A DNA stretch of 11,995 nt from Lachnospiraceae bacterium UBA7589. GTDB taxonomy: Bacteria > Bacillota > Clostridia > Lachnospirales > Lachnospiraceae. Position numbers and translations under genes: made by a program. Numbering within the stretch: position 1 is the stretch's first letter; each line of letters begins with the position of its first letter. Below the pieces are notes generated by a model. That model saw nothing but the letters and a program-made list of their open reading frames with translations. It had not been told where the DNA came from and did not search any database. This document shows positions 1 through 6,610 of this stretch, piece by piece. The stretch lies in NCBI GenBank assembly GCA_002476495.1, contig DLKL01000047.1, positions 1 through 11,995 on the forward strand, read 5' to 3'.

Positions 1-141
1 AAATTTACTATACCACTACATATCATCTTCCACAAGCTCTGCGATCTGCAAAGCGAAACCGCTGCTGAGGAGATGAGGGCGGCGTACAAGGCAGGCTTTA
101 AGGACGGCGTGGCATTGATGAAGGAAGCAATGAGCACATAA
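1..141 (+). CDS. 3' end of an unrecognised small protein gene (partial)
   Basis: Frame 1 is open from the window edge to a TAA at 139-141, giving 46 C-terminal residues. The visible part is mostly helical and charged, with the stretch AAYKAGFKDGVALMKEAM near the end. Small proteins carried on integrative elements of gut Clostridia often end in helices of this kind, but I do not recognise a family and name none. A strong terminator starts 11 nt after the stop, which supports a real gene end here. The start and most of the protein lie outside the window, so the function is unknown. Confidence 0.6.
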   Translation, partial: KFTIPLHIIFHKLCDLQSETAAEEMRAAYKAGFKDGVALMKEAMST

Positions 142-152
142 TTTTAGATGTA

Positions 153-195
153 AAGGGATATGACTTCTGAACGTTCAGAAGCCGTATCCTTTTGC
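153..195 (+). terminator. Rho-independent terminator after the partial gene
   Basis: Two 18-nt arms (153-170 and 175-192) pair around a 4-nt loop (ACGT). They contain two G-T wobbles and one A-C mismatch. The core CTTCTGAACGTTCAGAAG is a perfect palindrome. The right arm runs into a T-rich tract (TTTTGCTTT), as expected for intrinsic termination on the plus strand. It separates the partial gene from the operon that begins at 325. The arms are nearly symmetrical, but the A-run needed for termination on the minus strand is weak. Confidence 0.8.
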
Positions 196-231
196 TTTGT
201 AATAGAGACTGACATTCGGCGTTCTGCCGAC

Positions 232-262
232 ATTTCACCACGAAAAAAGCATATTTCACCAC
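232..262 (+). promoter_or_regulatory. Predicted LytTR response-regulator operator (two direct repeats)
   Basis: Two perfect copies of ATTTCACCAC lie at 232-241 and 253-262, separated by 11 nt, so the starts are 21 bp apart (two helical turns). LytTR regulators such as AgrA, ComE and YpdB bind paired direct repeats of about 9-10 bp with this spacing. The YpdB site of E. coli contains a similar ATTTCA core, to my knowledge. The pair ends about 6 bp upstream of where the -35 box should be, a normal position for an activator. A LytTR regulator is encoded in the same operon (5891-6601). The repeats are seen directly; binding by that protein is inferred. Confidence 0.65.
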
Positions 263-288
263 ATATCCGACTGCTCATGCGGCTCTCA

Positions 289-297
289 TGCTATAAT
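289..297 (+). promoter_or_regulatory. Extended -10 promoter of the six-gene operon
   Basis: TGCTATAAT at 289-297 is a perfect extended -10 box (TGnTATAAT). The place for a -35 box 17 nt upstream (269-274, GACTGC) does not match the consensus, which fits a promoter that depends on an activator. Transcription would start near 304, leaving a leader of about 21 nt before the ATG at 325. The predicted LytTR repeats lie immediately upstream. A 7-bp repeat (CTCATGC at 274-280 and 285-291) spans the spacer. Confidence 0.65.
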
Positions 298-324
298 GAA
301 GAAAAATCGAAAGGAGCGGTATAT

Positions 325-801
325 ATGAAAAAGTTTCTGGTAACAATTATAATTCTTGCGGCAGTCGGAGGTGCAGCTTGGTTTCTTCTGCTTCGTCCCG
401 AAACGATCTCGCAGGAAACACTTACGCAGGATTTTGAAACGCACCGCAAGTCTTATGAGGATATTGCGCTGTATTTGAAAGGTCATAATATCACCACAGA
501 GATTACCGATATACCGATGGCAGGCAAAAGCTATGACGGCGTGACTTATGAGGACTCGGACGAGTATCGTGCTTTTATGGACGGTATCTATGTCATTATG
601 GAAGAAAATCATGATGCGATCATTTCCGACGGAATGACCGTAGAATTTGTCTACCACAGCACGGGTGGAAAACTGCGTAAGCTCTATGGCTCGGTGATCT
701 ATAACGGCGAGAAAAAAGTCGATGGAAAAGTAACTGTTCCGCTGACAACGGACGGCTGGCACTTGTATATCGCACAGGGGGTGATCTCATGCGGAAAATG
801 A
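325..801 (+). CDS. Small membrane-anchored extracytoplasmic protein, unknown family
   Basis: This 158-residue protein starts with a short positive stretch (MKK) and one hydrophobic segment (about residues 4-23). The remaining roughly 130 residues are polar and probably lie outside the cytoplasm. The anchor has no lipobox cysteine and no clear cleavage site, so it is more likely a membrane anchor than a cleaved signal. The outer part is acidic in its first half and ends with several predicted strands. I recognise no domain. The start at 325 is chosen because AAGGAG at 311-316 lies 8 nt upstream and a consensus -10 precedes it; an in-frame ATG at 160 would run through the terminator and promoter. 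It is the first gene of the operon and overlaps the peptidase gene by 13 nt, which suggests coupled translation and a shared function at the cell surface. Confidence 0.8.
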   Translation: MKKFLVTIIILAAVGGAAWFLLLRPETISQETLTQDFETHRKSYEDIALYLKGHNITTEITDIPMAGKSYDGVTYEDSDEYRAFMDGIYVIMEENHDAIISDGMTVEFVYHSTGGKLRKLYGSVIYNGEKKVDGKVTVPLTTDGWHLYIAQGVISCGK

Positions 802-2720
802 TACCGCTGCTGATGTCGGCTGTATTGCTGCTGACAGGATGCTCTGCAAAGAACATTCGGAACGAGCCAAGGTCCGTGGATAACACTGTTTATACCCGTG
901 AAAGCGCAGGTATCCGTCTGCAAGATGATTTCTATGGTTATGTAAATTTCGATTTTCTTTATTGCACGGATATTCCTGCGGATATGTTTGAAACGGGAAC
1001 GCTGCGAACGGCACAGAAAAAAGTCGATGATGCTGTTTCGGACGAGATACTTTTTATCGGAAAGAATAATACCTCCTATCCCGATGGCAGTGATGAACAG
1101 ATAATACATGACCTGTTTGTGCAGTATCTTGATACGGATAAAAGAGAGTCAATCGGGCTTACACCGCTTGAAAATGGCTTGGATACGATAGAAAGCGTAC
1201 AAACGGCAAAGGATTTTGTACGTATCTGCGGTATGCTGTATACAGAATATGGCGTCTCGGTACTGCCTGCGGTCGGTGTTAGGCAGGATTATTTTGACAG
1301 CGTCAGAAATATACCGTATATCGGGCAGATGCAGTTTTCCTATTCGGTGGATGAACTTCTTAACAGCAAGGATACCGCCGAAAATTTACAGGAGCAATTG
1401 GTAGAGATACTCAAAGCACTCGGTCACGAAAATGCCGAAGCGATTGCCTATGATACTGTTACGATGCTTCTTGATATTGCAGCAAGCACCGCCGATATGA
1501 ATAAAATGTCTGTGGAAGATATGTACAATATCCGCAGACCAGACGAGCTTGATCCGCTTGTATCGAATTATCTTGAATCGGTCGGAATGAGCGGCAGGAA
1601 TATCATGATTCTAGACCCCGTACAGCTCAAAATGATATGCTCTCTGCTGACCGATGAAAATCTCAGTCTGTGGAAATCTCTTGCCGAGTGTACACTCATC
1701 TACGCATATAAGGACGTTCTTCCGCCCGACTATGCAAATGCTTTTGAACAGAATGACTATTGGACGGACGAGGAGAAGGCGGTACAAATAACAAAAGCCT
1801 TGTTTGTGGACGAGATTGGGAATATCTACGCCCGGAAATACACCGATGAAAAGACCTTTGCAGCTGTTCGGGATATGACAGAGGATATTATCTCGGCGTA
1901 CAGAAATTGCATTGAAAGCTCGGAGCTTCTTTCAGAGAATGACCGCAGGGAATGTCTTGCAAAAATAGATAATATGAGCGTAAATATCGGCTGCCCAAAC
2001 AAAAAAACAGATAGAAATGCAGAACTATCGGACAATCTGCTTGAAAGTGCCATAAGTATCAAAAGCGGTTACGTTCGGGGAATGCTTTCCTCTGCGGACA
2101 AAGCTCCGAATACCGGTGAATGGGGTATGCCTGCTTATGCGGTCAATGCTTATTACGATGCTCAGAAAAACAGCATTACCGTGCCTATGGGTACATTCCA
2201 TGCTCCGATTTTTGATGTGAACGCCGACTATTATACAAATCTCGGGGGACTCGGTTCGGTCATTGCTCACGAGATCGGTCACGCCTTTGACGCTGAGGGT
2301 ATCCTTTACGACGAAAACGGCAATTACCGCCCCGAAAGGATAAGCACCGAACGCACAAAGCTGCTGTCCGATGAGGTTTCGGCATATTTCGGCGGTATGC
2401 AGATCATGGACACATTCTATATCAACGGCGAGAACACAAAGGGCGAGAATGCCGCTGACCTCGGAGGTATGCAGGTGATAGCTTCTATGACAGATGCCAG
2501 AGACGAGCTGCGAAAGATATTCGAGAACTACGCAAGACTTTGGGCAACGCTGTCATTTGATACGGATGCTTCCGGACAGATTGCCGATGATGTTCACAGC
2601 CCCGCCGAGATCAGAGTGAACGGTGTACTTTCGAGCGTGGAGCAATTCTATGAAGTGTACGATATTTCGGACAGCGACGGAATGTTCGTGCCGTATGACA
2701 AACGAGTTAGGGTGTGGTGA
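789..2720 (+). CDS. M13-family zinc metallopeptidase, lipoprotein (neprilysin/PepO type)
   Basis: The 643-residue protein is of normal length for family M13, zinc endopeptidases that cut short peptides. A signal peptide ends in the lipobox LLTGC (Cys18), so it should be a lipid-anchored protein facing outward. The N-terminal M13 signature DDFYGYVN lies near residue 46. In the catalytic half I see the substrate-binding NAYY (453-456), HEIGH (His494, Glu495, His498), GENAAD with the third zinc ligand Glu553 and Asp557, His603 and the RVNG Arg609, ending in the usual C-terminal Trp. The spacings of His603/Arg609 and Glu553/Asp557 match neprilysin, so the enzyme should be active. The start at 789 follows a G-rich ribosome site (AGGGGGTG); ATG 798 is an alternative giving a 4-nt overlap. 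The next gene begins 1 nt after the stop. The natural substrate is unknown; a signal or antimicrobial peptide handled by the neighbouring transporter and sensor is an inference. Confidence 0.93.
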   Translation: MRKMIPLLMSAVLLLTGCSAKNIRNEPRSVDNTVYTRESAGIRLQDDFYGYVNFDFLYCTDIPADMFETGTLRTAQKKVDDAVSDEILFIGKNNTSYPDGSDEQIIHDLFVQYLDTDKRESIGLTPLENGLDTIESVQTAKDFVRICGMLYTEYGVSVLPAVGVRQDYFDSVRNIPYIGQMQFSYSVDELLNSKDTAENLQEQLVEILKALGHENAEAIAYDTVTMLLDIAASTADMNKMSVEDMYNIRRPDELDPLVSNYLESVGMSGRNIMILDPVQLKMICSLLTDENLSLWKSLAECTLIYAYKDVLPPDYANAFEQNDYWTDEEKAVQITKALFVDEIGNIYARKYTDEKTFAAVRDMTEDIISAYRNCIESSELLSENDRRECLAKIDNMSVNIGCPNKKTDRNAELSDNLLESAISIKSGYVRGMLSSADKAPNTGEWGMPAYAVNAYYDAQKNSITVPMGTFHAPIFDVNADYYTNLGGLGSVIAHEIGHAFDAEGILYDENGNYRPERISTERTKLLSDEVSAYFGGMQIMDTFYINGENTKGENAADLGGMQVIASMTDARDELRKIFENYARLWATLSFDTDASGQIADDVHSPAEIRVNGVLSSVEQFYEVYDISDSDGMFVPYDKRVRVW

Positions 2721-2721
2721 G

Positions 2722-5133
2722 ATGCGGCTTTTCATAAAACTATGCTTTCACAATATCACAGTTAAGCCGTTTCGAACGCTTGTGATCGTGCTGTGTCTTG
2801 CGGCGGTATCGCTGACTTTTTCGCTGTGCCTGACGATAAGCTCCGCTTCAAAGACGGCTGTTGAAGATATGATACGAAGCTCGATGGGCAGAACGGATAT
2901 CACAATGCAGGCGGCGAAAGGCTTGGATGAATTGCCTGAGCTGCCCGATGATACCGCAGGTCTGCCCGTTATTCTTGCAAAGTCATATTTTCAGATACAC
3001 GATATACATAACTTCAAATATGTGCAGAAGAAAAATATCTATGTTCTTGGTGTTGATACCGAACAGGCGGCGGGATTCGGATATCTTCCGAAATGTACTG
3101 CTCCCAAAGAAAATGAAGCCGTTATCAGCTATGCGCTTGCACAGCACTTCGGGTATGAGGTCGGAGAAGAGATGACGCTGCCCTGTGCTGATGGTTCTGA
3201 AATAACGCTCACGGTAAGAGAAATAGTGCTTAACAAAAATCAGCTTTCCGTCATGCCGATTGCAATAATCACCACGCCCGAGACGGCAAAATCGGTGCTG
3301 TCTGCACCCGATATTTCTGCAACGATGCTGTATGTTGATGCGCCTGACGGCAAGGAAAGCGAAACAGCGGAACAGCTCCGCACGGAATATCCTGCATATC
3401 AAGTCGATCAGGTCACCGGAACTCCCGAGCTTGAAGACAGTATCCGCAGCATGACAAGGGCATTTTTCATTATTTTCGCTGTCACTTTGTTGATGATATT
3501 TTTTATCATATCGGCATTTGCAAAGAATATCGCCGCCGAACGACTTGCCGTGATCGGCACGCTCCGCAGTATCGGTGCGGAGAAAAGTACGGCTTCTCTT
3601 ACACTTCTGAGCGAATGTGCTTTGTATGGAGCATTCGGCGGTATTCTCGGAACGGTTCTTTTCTATGCGCTGAAAGATACGCTCCTCGGCAATATGATTC
3701 CCCGTACCGACGGGATCGGCGGGAGCGTTCACGCACCGTTTTACGTTTCTGTGATTGGGCTTGTGATCTCGGCTGTGATAAGCTGTGCGGTATCGCTCAT
3801 ATCGGTCATATGCACAGCAAAAATGCCAATTAAGGATATCATTTTCGGCGGCAAAGACACTGTTTACAGACCGCCCTTTATAGGAACTACCGCAGGAATC
3901 TTTTCTCTCTTTTGTGCGATAGTCCTGTATTTTGGTAACTTCGGATTTATCCCCTCGCTGATAAGTCTTGCGGCTTTCGTGATCGGGATATGCTGTGTCC
4001 TGCCGAAGCTGTTGTCTGCGGTTTCCTCAGCTGTCGCAAGGCATACAAACGGCAGGAGACTTCCTGTCATACGGCTTGCATTGATACAATCGGGAAGTAA
4101 AAAGACTGCCGTTACGGGAACGGTAATCTGTACGGCTGTTGTTATGATGACGGCTTCATTATATATCCTGTCGCGCTCGGCGGAAAAGCTATACTCGGTA
4201 AGGAATTACGACTGTGATGCTATAATCACGGGACTTTCGGAACGTTCGGAGTATTATGATATCATTACTGTGGACAGCAGAGAATTCATCTACAATACCT
4301 CTGAAATGGCAGAAATAAACGGAAGTCGGGCAATTATAAACATATTCGGCTATGACGGATTTGAGATGTTCACGGGACTGCGTGATCTGCCCGAAACACT
4401 GGGGGCTAACGAGATCGCTCTTGACAGGCAGATGATGAAACGGTTTGATATCCATGCGGGAGACAGCGTGGATATCACGCTCAAAAGTGATTCCGTCCGC
4501 CCCGTGAAGCTGACATTGAAAGTGGTTCCGGGGATAAACAGTGTCTACTTCGACCAGCAGTGCAATGCGGCGGTGATAAGCCTTGATACCTACAAAAGCG
4601 TGTATCACGATTATCCGTCCATTTTACTTGTAAAGGGCGATACAGAGCTTATGAAAAGGCAGCTTATCGACAAGAGCGCAGAGTTTGAAACAGCAGAGGA
4701 ATATTACGCTCGTACCGATGAAGAGTCGGATAGTATTACAGGGCTGTTGGACGCGCTTGCAGTGATTGGTGTTATGCTTGCGGTGATATCGGTATCGGGA
4801 CAGCAGTTAATAGGCTTTGAGCAGTGGAAACATGAGCTTGCCGTGCTTCGGTCGCAGGGCATGAGCATATTACAGCTATCAAAAATGCTGCTCTGTGAAA
4901 CGGTGCTGACAGCTTTGCTGCCTGTACTTTTATACCTATGTACAGGTCATTTCGTGATACGAATAATAGAACAGACACTTTACTCACTTGATATGGGAAT
5001 ACCGATCAGCTATGAATATAATGGTACAGCGATGTTTTTAGCGGTCTTAGCGGCGGCGGTGATATTTACTGTGCTGATACCCGTGTTCTCGCTGAAACGA
5101 ATGAACACAGCCGAACAGCTAAAATGCGAATAG
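2722..5133 (+). CDS. FtsX/MacB-type ABC transporter permease
   Basis: This 803-residue membrane protein has the layout of large FtsX-type permeases, a duplicated unit. One helix lies near 18-42, followed by an outer domain (about 45-240), three helices (about 246-268, 295-318, 338-365) with the FtsX-like stretch AAERLAVIGTLRSIGAEK after the first, two linking helices (385-435), a helix near 461-485, a second outer domain (about 490-665), and three last helices (671-695, 722-745, 769-790). That makes about ten segments. Such proteins do not usually form a classic channel; they transmit ATP-driven movement to the outside to expel or release lipids, peptides or lipoproteins. Start ATG 2722 lies 1 nt after the peptidase stop; the same frame opens earlier inside that gene but has no better start. 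The ATPase follows after 8 nt. The substrate cannot be read from the sequence; BceAB-like peptide resistance and MacB-like export are both possible. Confidence 0.9.
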   Translation: MRLFIKLCFHNITVKPFRTLVIVLCLAAVSLTFSLCLTISSASKTAVEDMIRSSMGRTDITMQAAKGLDELPELPDDTAGLPVILAKSYFQIHDIHNFKYVQKKNIYVLGVDTEQAAGFGYLPKCTAPKENEAVISYALAQHFGYEVGEEMTLPCADGSEITLTVREIVLNKNQLSVMPIAIITTPETAKSVLSAPDISATMLYVDAPDGKESETAEQLRTEYPAYQVDQVTGTPELEDSIRSMTRAFFIIFAVTLLMIFFIISAFAKNIAAERLAVIGTLRSIGAEKSTASLTLLSECALYGAFGGILGTVLFYALKDTLLGNMIPRTDGIGGSVHAPFYVSVIGLVISAVISCAVSLISVICTAKMPIKDIIFGGKDTVYRPPFIGTTAGIFSLFCAIVLYFGNFGFIPSLISLAAFVIGICCVLPKLLSAVSSAVARHTNGRRLPVIRLALIQSGSKKTAVTGTVICTAVVMMTASLYILSRSAEKLYSVRNYDCDAIITGLSERSEYYDIITVDSREFIYNTSEMAEINGSRAIINIFGYDGFEMFTGLRDLPETLGANEIALDRQMMKRFDIHAGDSVDITLKSDSVRPVKLTLKVVPGINSVYFDQQCNAAVISLDTYKSVYHDYPSILLVKGDTELMKRQLIDKSAEFETAEEYYARTDEESDSITGLLDALAVIGVMLAVISVSGQQLIGFEQWKHELAVLRSQGMSILQLSKMLLCETVLTALLPVLLYLCTGHFVIRIIEQTLYSLDMGIPISYEYNGTAMFLAVLAAAVIFTVLIPVFSLKRMNTAEQLKCE

Positions 5134-5141
5134 GAGGTACT

Positions 5142-5831
5142 ATGGAAAACATCATCGAGATAAACAATATTTGCAAGAGCTTCGGGGCGAAAGATAACCG
5201 CACACAGGTTCTGAAGGATATATCGCTGACTGTGGGAAAGGGCGAATTTCTATCGCTCATGGGCGCATCGGGCAGCGGCAAGTCAACGCTTCTGTATTTG
5301 CTCGGCGGTCTGGACACTCCCGACAGCGGCGAGATATTCCTGAACGGTAAGGATATTGCAAAAATGCGTGACAAAGAGCTTTCAAAGCTCCGCCGTGAGG
5401 GAATGGGGTTCGTGTTCCAGTTTTTCAATCTTGTACAGAACCTGACGGTGGAGGACAACATTCTCCTTCCCCTTGTCATGGACGGAAAAGAGCCGAAAAA
5501 GTACCGTGACAGGCTCGATTCCATGCTTGAAACGGTGGGGCTTTCCGACAAGCGGAAGAGCTATCCGAATCAGCTTTCGGGCGGTCAGCAGCAGCGGTGC
5601 GCCATAGCCCGTGCTGTGATCTGTGAACCGCAGATACTCCTCGCAGACGAACCGACGGGAAATCTTGACAGCAAAAGCGGTACGGAGATCATGGAGCTTT
5701 TCAAGCACATCAATGGTGATAAGGGCATCACGATCCTGATGGTCACACATTCACGGGAATGTGCTGCATATTCCGACAAGGTGATAACCCTTTGCGACGG
5801 CAGCATCATAAATGATGCCATAGTGTCTTGA
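5142..5831 (+). CDS. ABC transporter ATP-binding protein (MacB/LolD/BceA type)
   Basis: The 229-residue protein is a single nucleotide-binding domain, which powers the permease encoded just upstream. Walker A is GASGSGKST (41-49), the signature is LSGGQQQR (145-152), Walker B is ILLADEPT with Asp169 and catalytic Glu170, and the switch histidine is His203 in MVTHS. The sequence LADEPTGNLDSKSG is typical of the MacB/LolD/FtsE group that partners FtsX permeases. ATG 5142 is chosen because AGGAGG at 5132-5137 precedes it closely; an in-frame ATG at 5124 lies inside the permease gene. All catalytic motifs are intact, so it should be active. A 59-nt gap separates it from the regulator gene. Confidence 0.95.
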   Translation: MENIIEINNICKSFGAKDNRTQVLKDISLTVGKGEFLSLMGASGSGKSTLLYLLGGLDTPDSGEIFLNGKDIAKMRDKELSKLRREGMGFVFQFFNLVQNLTVEDNILLPLVMDGKEPKKYRDRLDSMLETVGLSDKRKSYPNQLSGGQQQRCAIARAVICEPQILLADEPTGNLDSKSGTEIMELFKHINGDKGITILMVTHSRECAAYSDKVITLCDGSIINDAIVS

Positions 5832-5856
5832 AAAAGTGTCGGGAATATGCTATACC
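5828..5856 (+). promoter_or_regulatory. Possible internal promoter for the two-component genes
   Basis: TTGAAA (5828-5833) and TATACC (5851-5856) are separated by exactly 17 nt in the only sizeable gap of the operon, just before the regulator gene. Such a promoter would keep the regulator and kinase at a basal level when the main promoter is off, as expected for an autoregulated sensor system. The -10 box is imperfect (TATACC for TATAAT), so this is a moderate call from sequence only. Confidence 0.4.
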
Positions 5857-5871
5857 TAAGAAGAGTGAGAT

Positions 5872-5900
5872 TTATGAGGATAGAAGAGTTATGAGGATAG
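5872..5900 (+). repeat. 12-bp direct repeat over the regulator start codon
   Basis: TTATGAGGATAG occurs at 5872-5883 and 5889-5900, 17 bp apart start to start. The second copy contains the response-regulator start codon. The first opens a six-codon frame (MRIEEL) that ends at 5892-5894 and overlaps the true ATG as ATGA. It looks like a small tandem duplication that may couple or dampen translation of the regulator. Confidence 0.6.
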
Positions 5901-6601
5901 CAGTCTGCGATGATGAAAAATATTTCCGTGATACAATCTGCGAGGAGATAAACACTTTTTATAACAGCCTTGATGTGCTGTGCAGTGCGTATGAAAACGG
6001 CTCTGCGTTGATCGCTGCATTTGAAAAAGGGCAGCGCTTTGATGTGGTATTTCTTGATATTGAGATGCCGCCGCCCGACGGTATGGAAACTGCACGGCGG
6101 CTGCACGAATTCTCTCCCGAACTGCCCGTGATCTTTCTGACGAGCCACACGGAGCTTGCGATGGACGGCTACGAGGTCGGGGCGTTTCGCTTTCTGCAAA
6201 AGCCCGCTATCCCCGAAAAGCTGACACAGGCACTCAAAGATATCAGACAGCTTACAGCGAAAACCAAGACCGTCTGTATCAGATCGGATGGCGAGGATCA
6301 TTACATCTCGCCCGACTGTATCATTTTTGCCGAAGCCGACAACAACACGGTGCGGTTCATCACATTGGAACGGGAATACAAAATGCGCATGAAGCTGACC
6401 GAAGCAATGACTATGCTCGAAAGCGTGTCCGAATACTTTTGCAGGGTACACCGCTCGATAATTGTAAACCTCGCACATATCATCAGCCGTAATGAAAAAG
6501 AGGTCAGGCTCGACAGCGGAACGATACTGCCTGTCAGCAAAAGCTACGGCGAAGAACTGAAAAAAGGGCTGATGGACTATATCCGTCTGAATGCAAAATA
6601 G
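5891..6601 (+). CDS. LytTR-family response regulator
   Basis: The 236-residue protein has an N-terminal receiver domain (about 1-120) and a C-terminal LytTR DNA-binding domain (about 135-230). The receiver holds the acidic pair Asp7/Asp8, the phosphorylated Asp56 in VVFLDIEMP, Thr84 and Lys104. The LytTR part has the hallmark CRVHRSIIVNLAHI (from residue 184). This family is phosphorylated by GHKL kinases, as in the Agr system, and binds paired direct repeats upstream of promoters. ATG 5891 is chosen because it puts the first receiver strand (MRIAVCDDE) at the usual place; a TTG start at 5828 would add an unlikely tail. The start region is a 12-bp duplication, TTATGAGGATAG at 5872-5883 and 5889-5900, so the first copy opens a six-codon ORF that stops on the true start (ATGA). 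The likely target is the operator at 232-262. The kinase gene follows after 9 nt. Confidence 0.93.
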   Translation: MRIAVCDDEKYFRDTICEEINTFYNSLDVLCSAYENGSALIAAFEKGQRFDVVFLDIEMPPPDGMETARRLHEFSPELPVIFLTSHTELAMDGYEVGAFRFLQKPAIPEKLTQALKDIRQLTAKTKTVCIRSDGEDHYISPDCIIFAEADNNTVRFITLEREYKMRMKLTEAMTMLESVSEYFCRVHRSIIVNLAHIISRNEKEVRLDSGTILPVSKSYGEELKKGLMDYIRLNAK

Positions 6602-6610
6602 GTGATACAT

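Noticed and set aside
216..230. Small hairpin TCGGC-GTTCT-GCCGA as a second terminator
   Set aside because: Only 5 bp and no T-tract; too weak to call. It lies just upstream of the first LytTR repeat and is probably incidental.
160..324. N-terminal extension of the small membrane protein from an ATG at 160
   Set aside because: It would run through the terminator hairpin, the LytTR repeats and the -10 box. The ATG at 325 has a good ribosome site and begins a normal membrane segment.
2983..3732. 249-residue open frame on the minus strand
   Set aside because: Antisense shadow of the permease gene, with no ribosome site or recognisable domain.
5828..5890. Earlier TTG start for the response regulator
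   Set aside because: It would add 21 residues before the first receiver strand, has no ribosome site, and overlaps the ATPase stop. ATG 5891 gives the canonical domain start.
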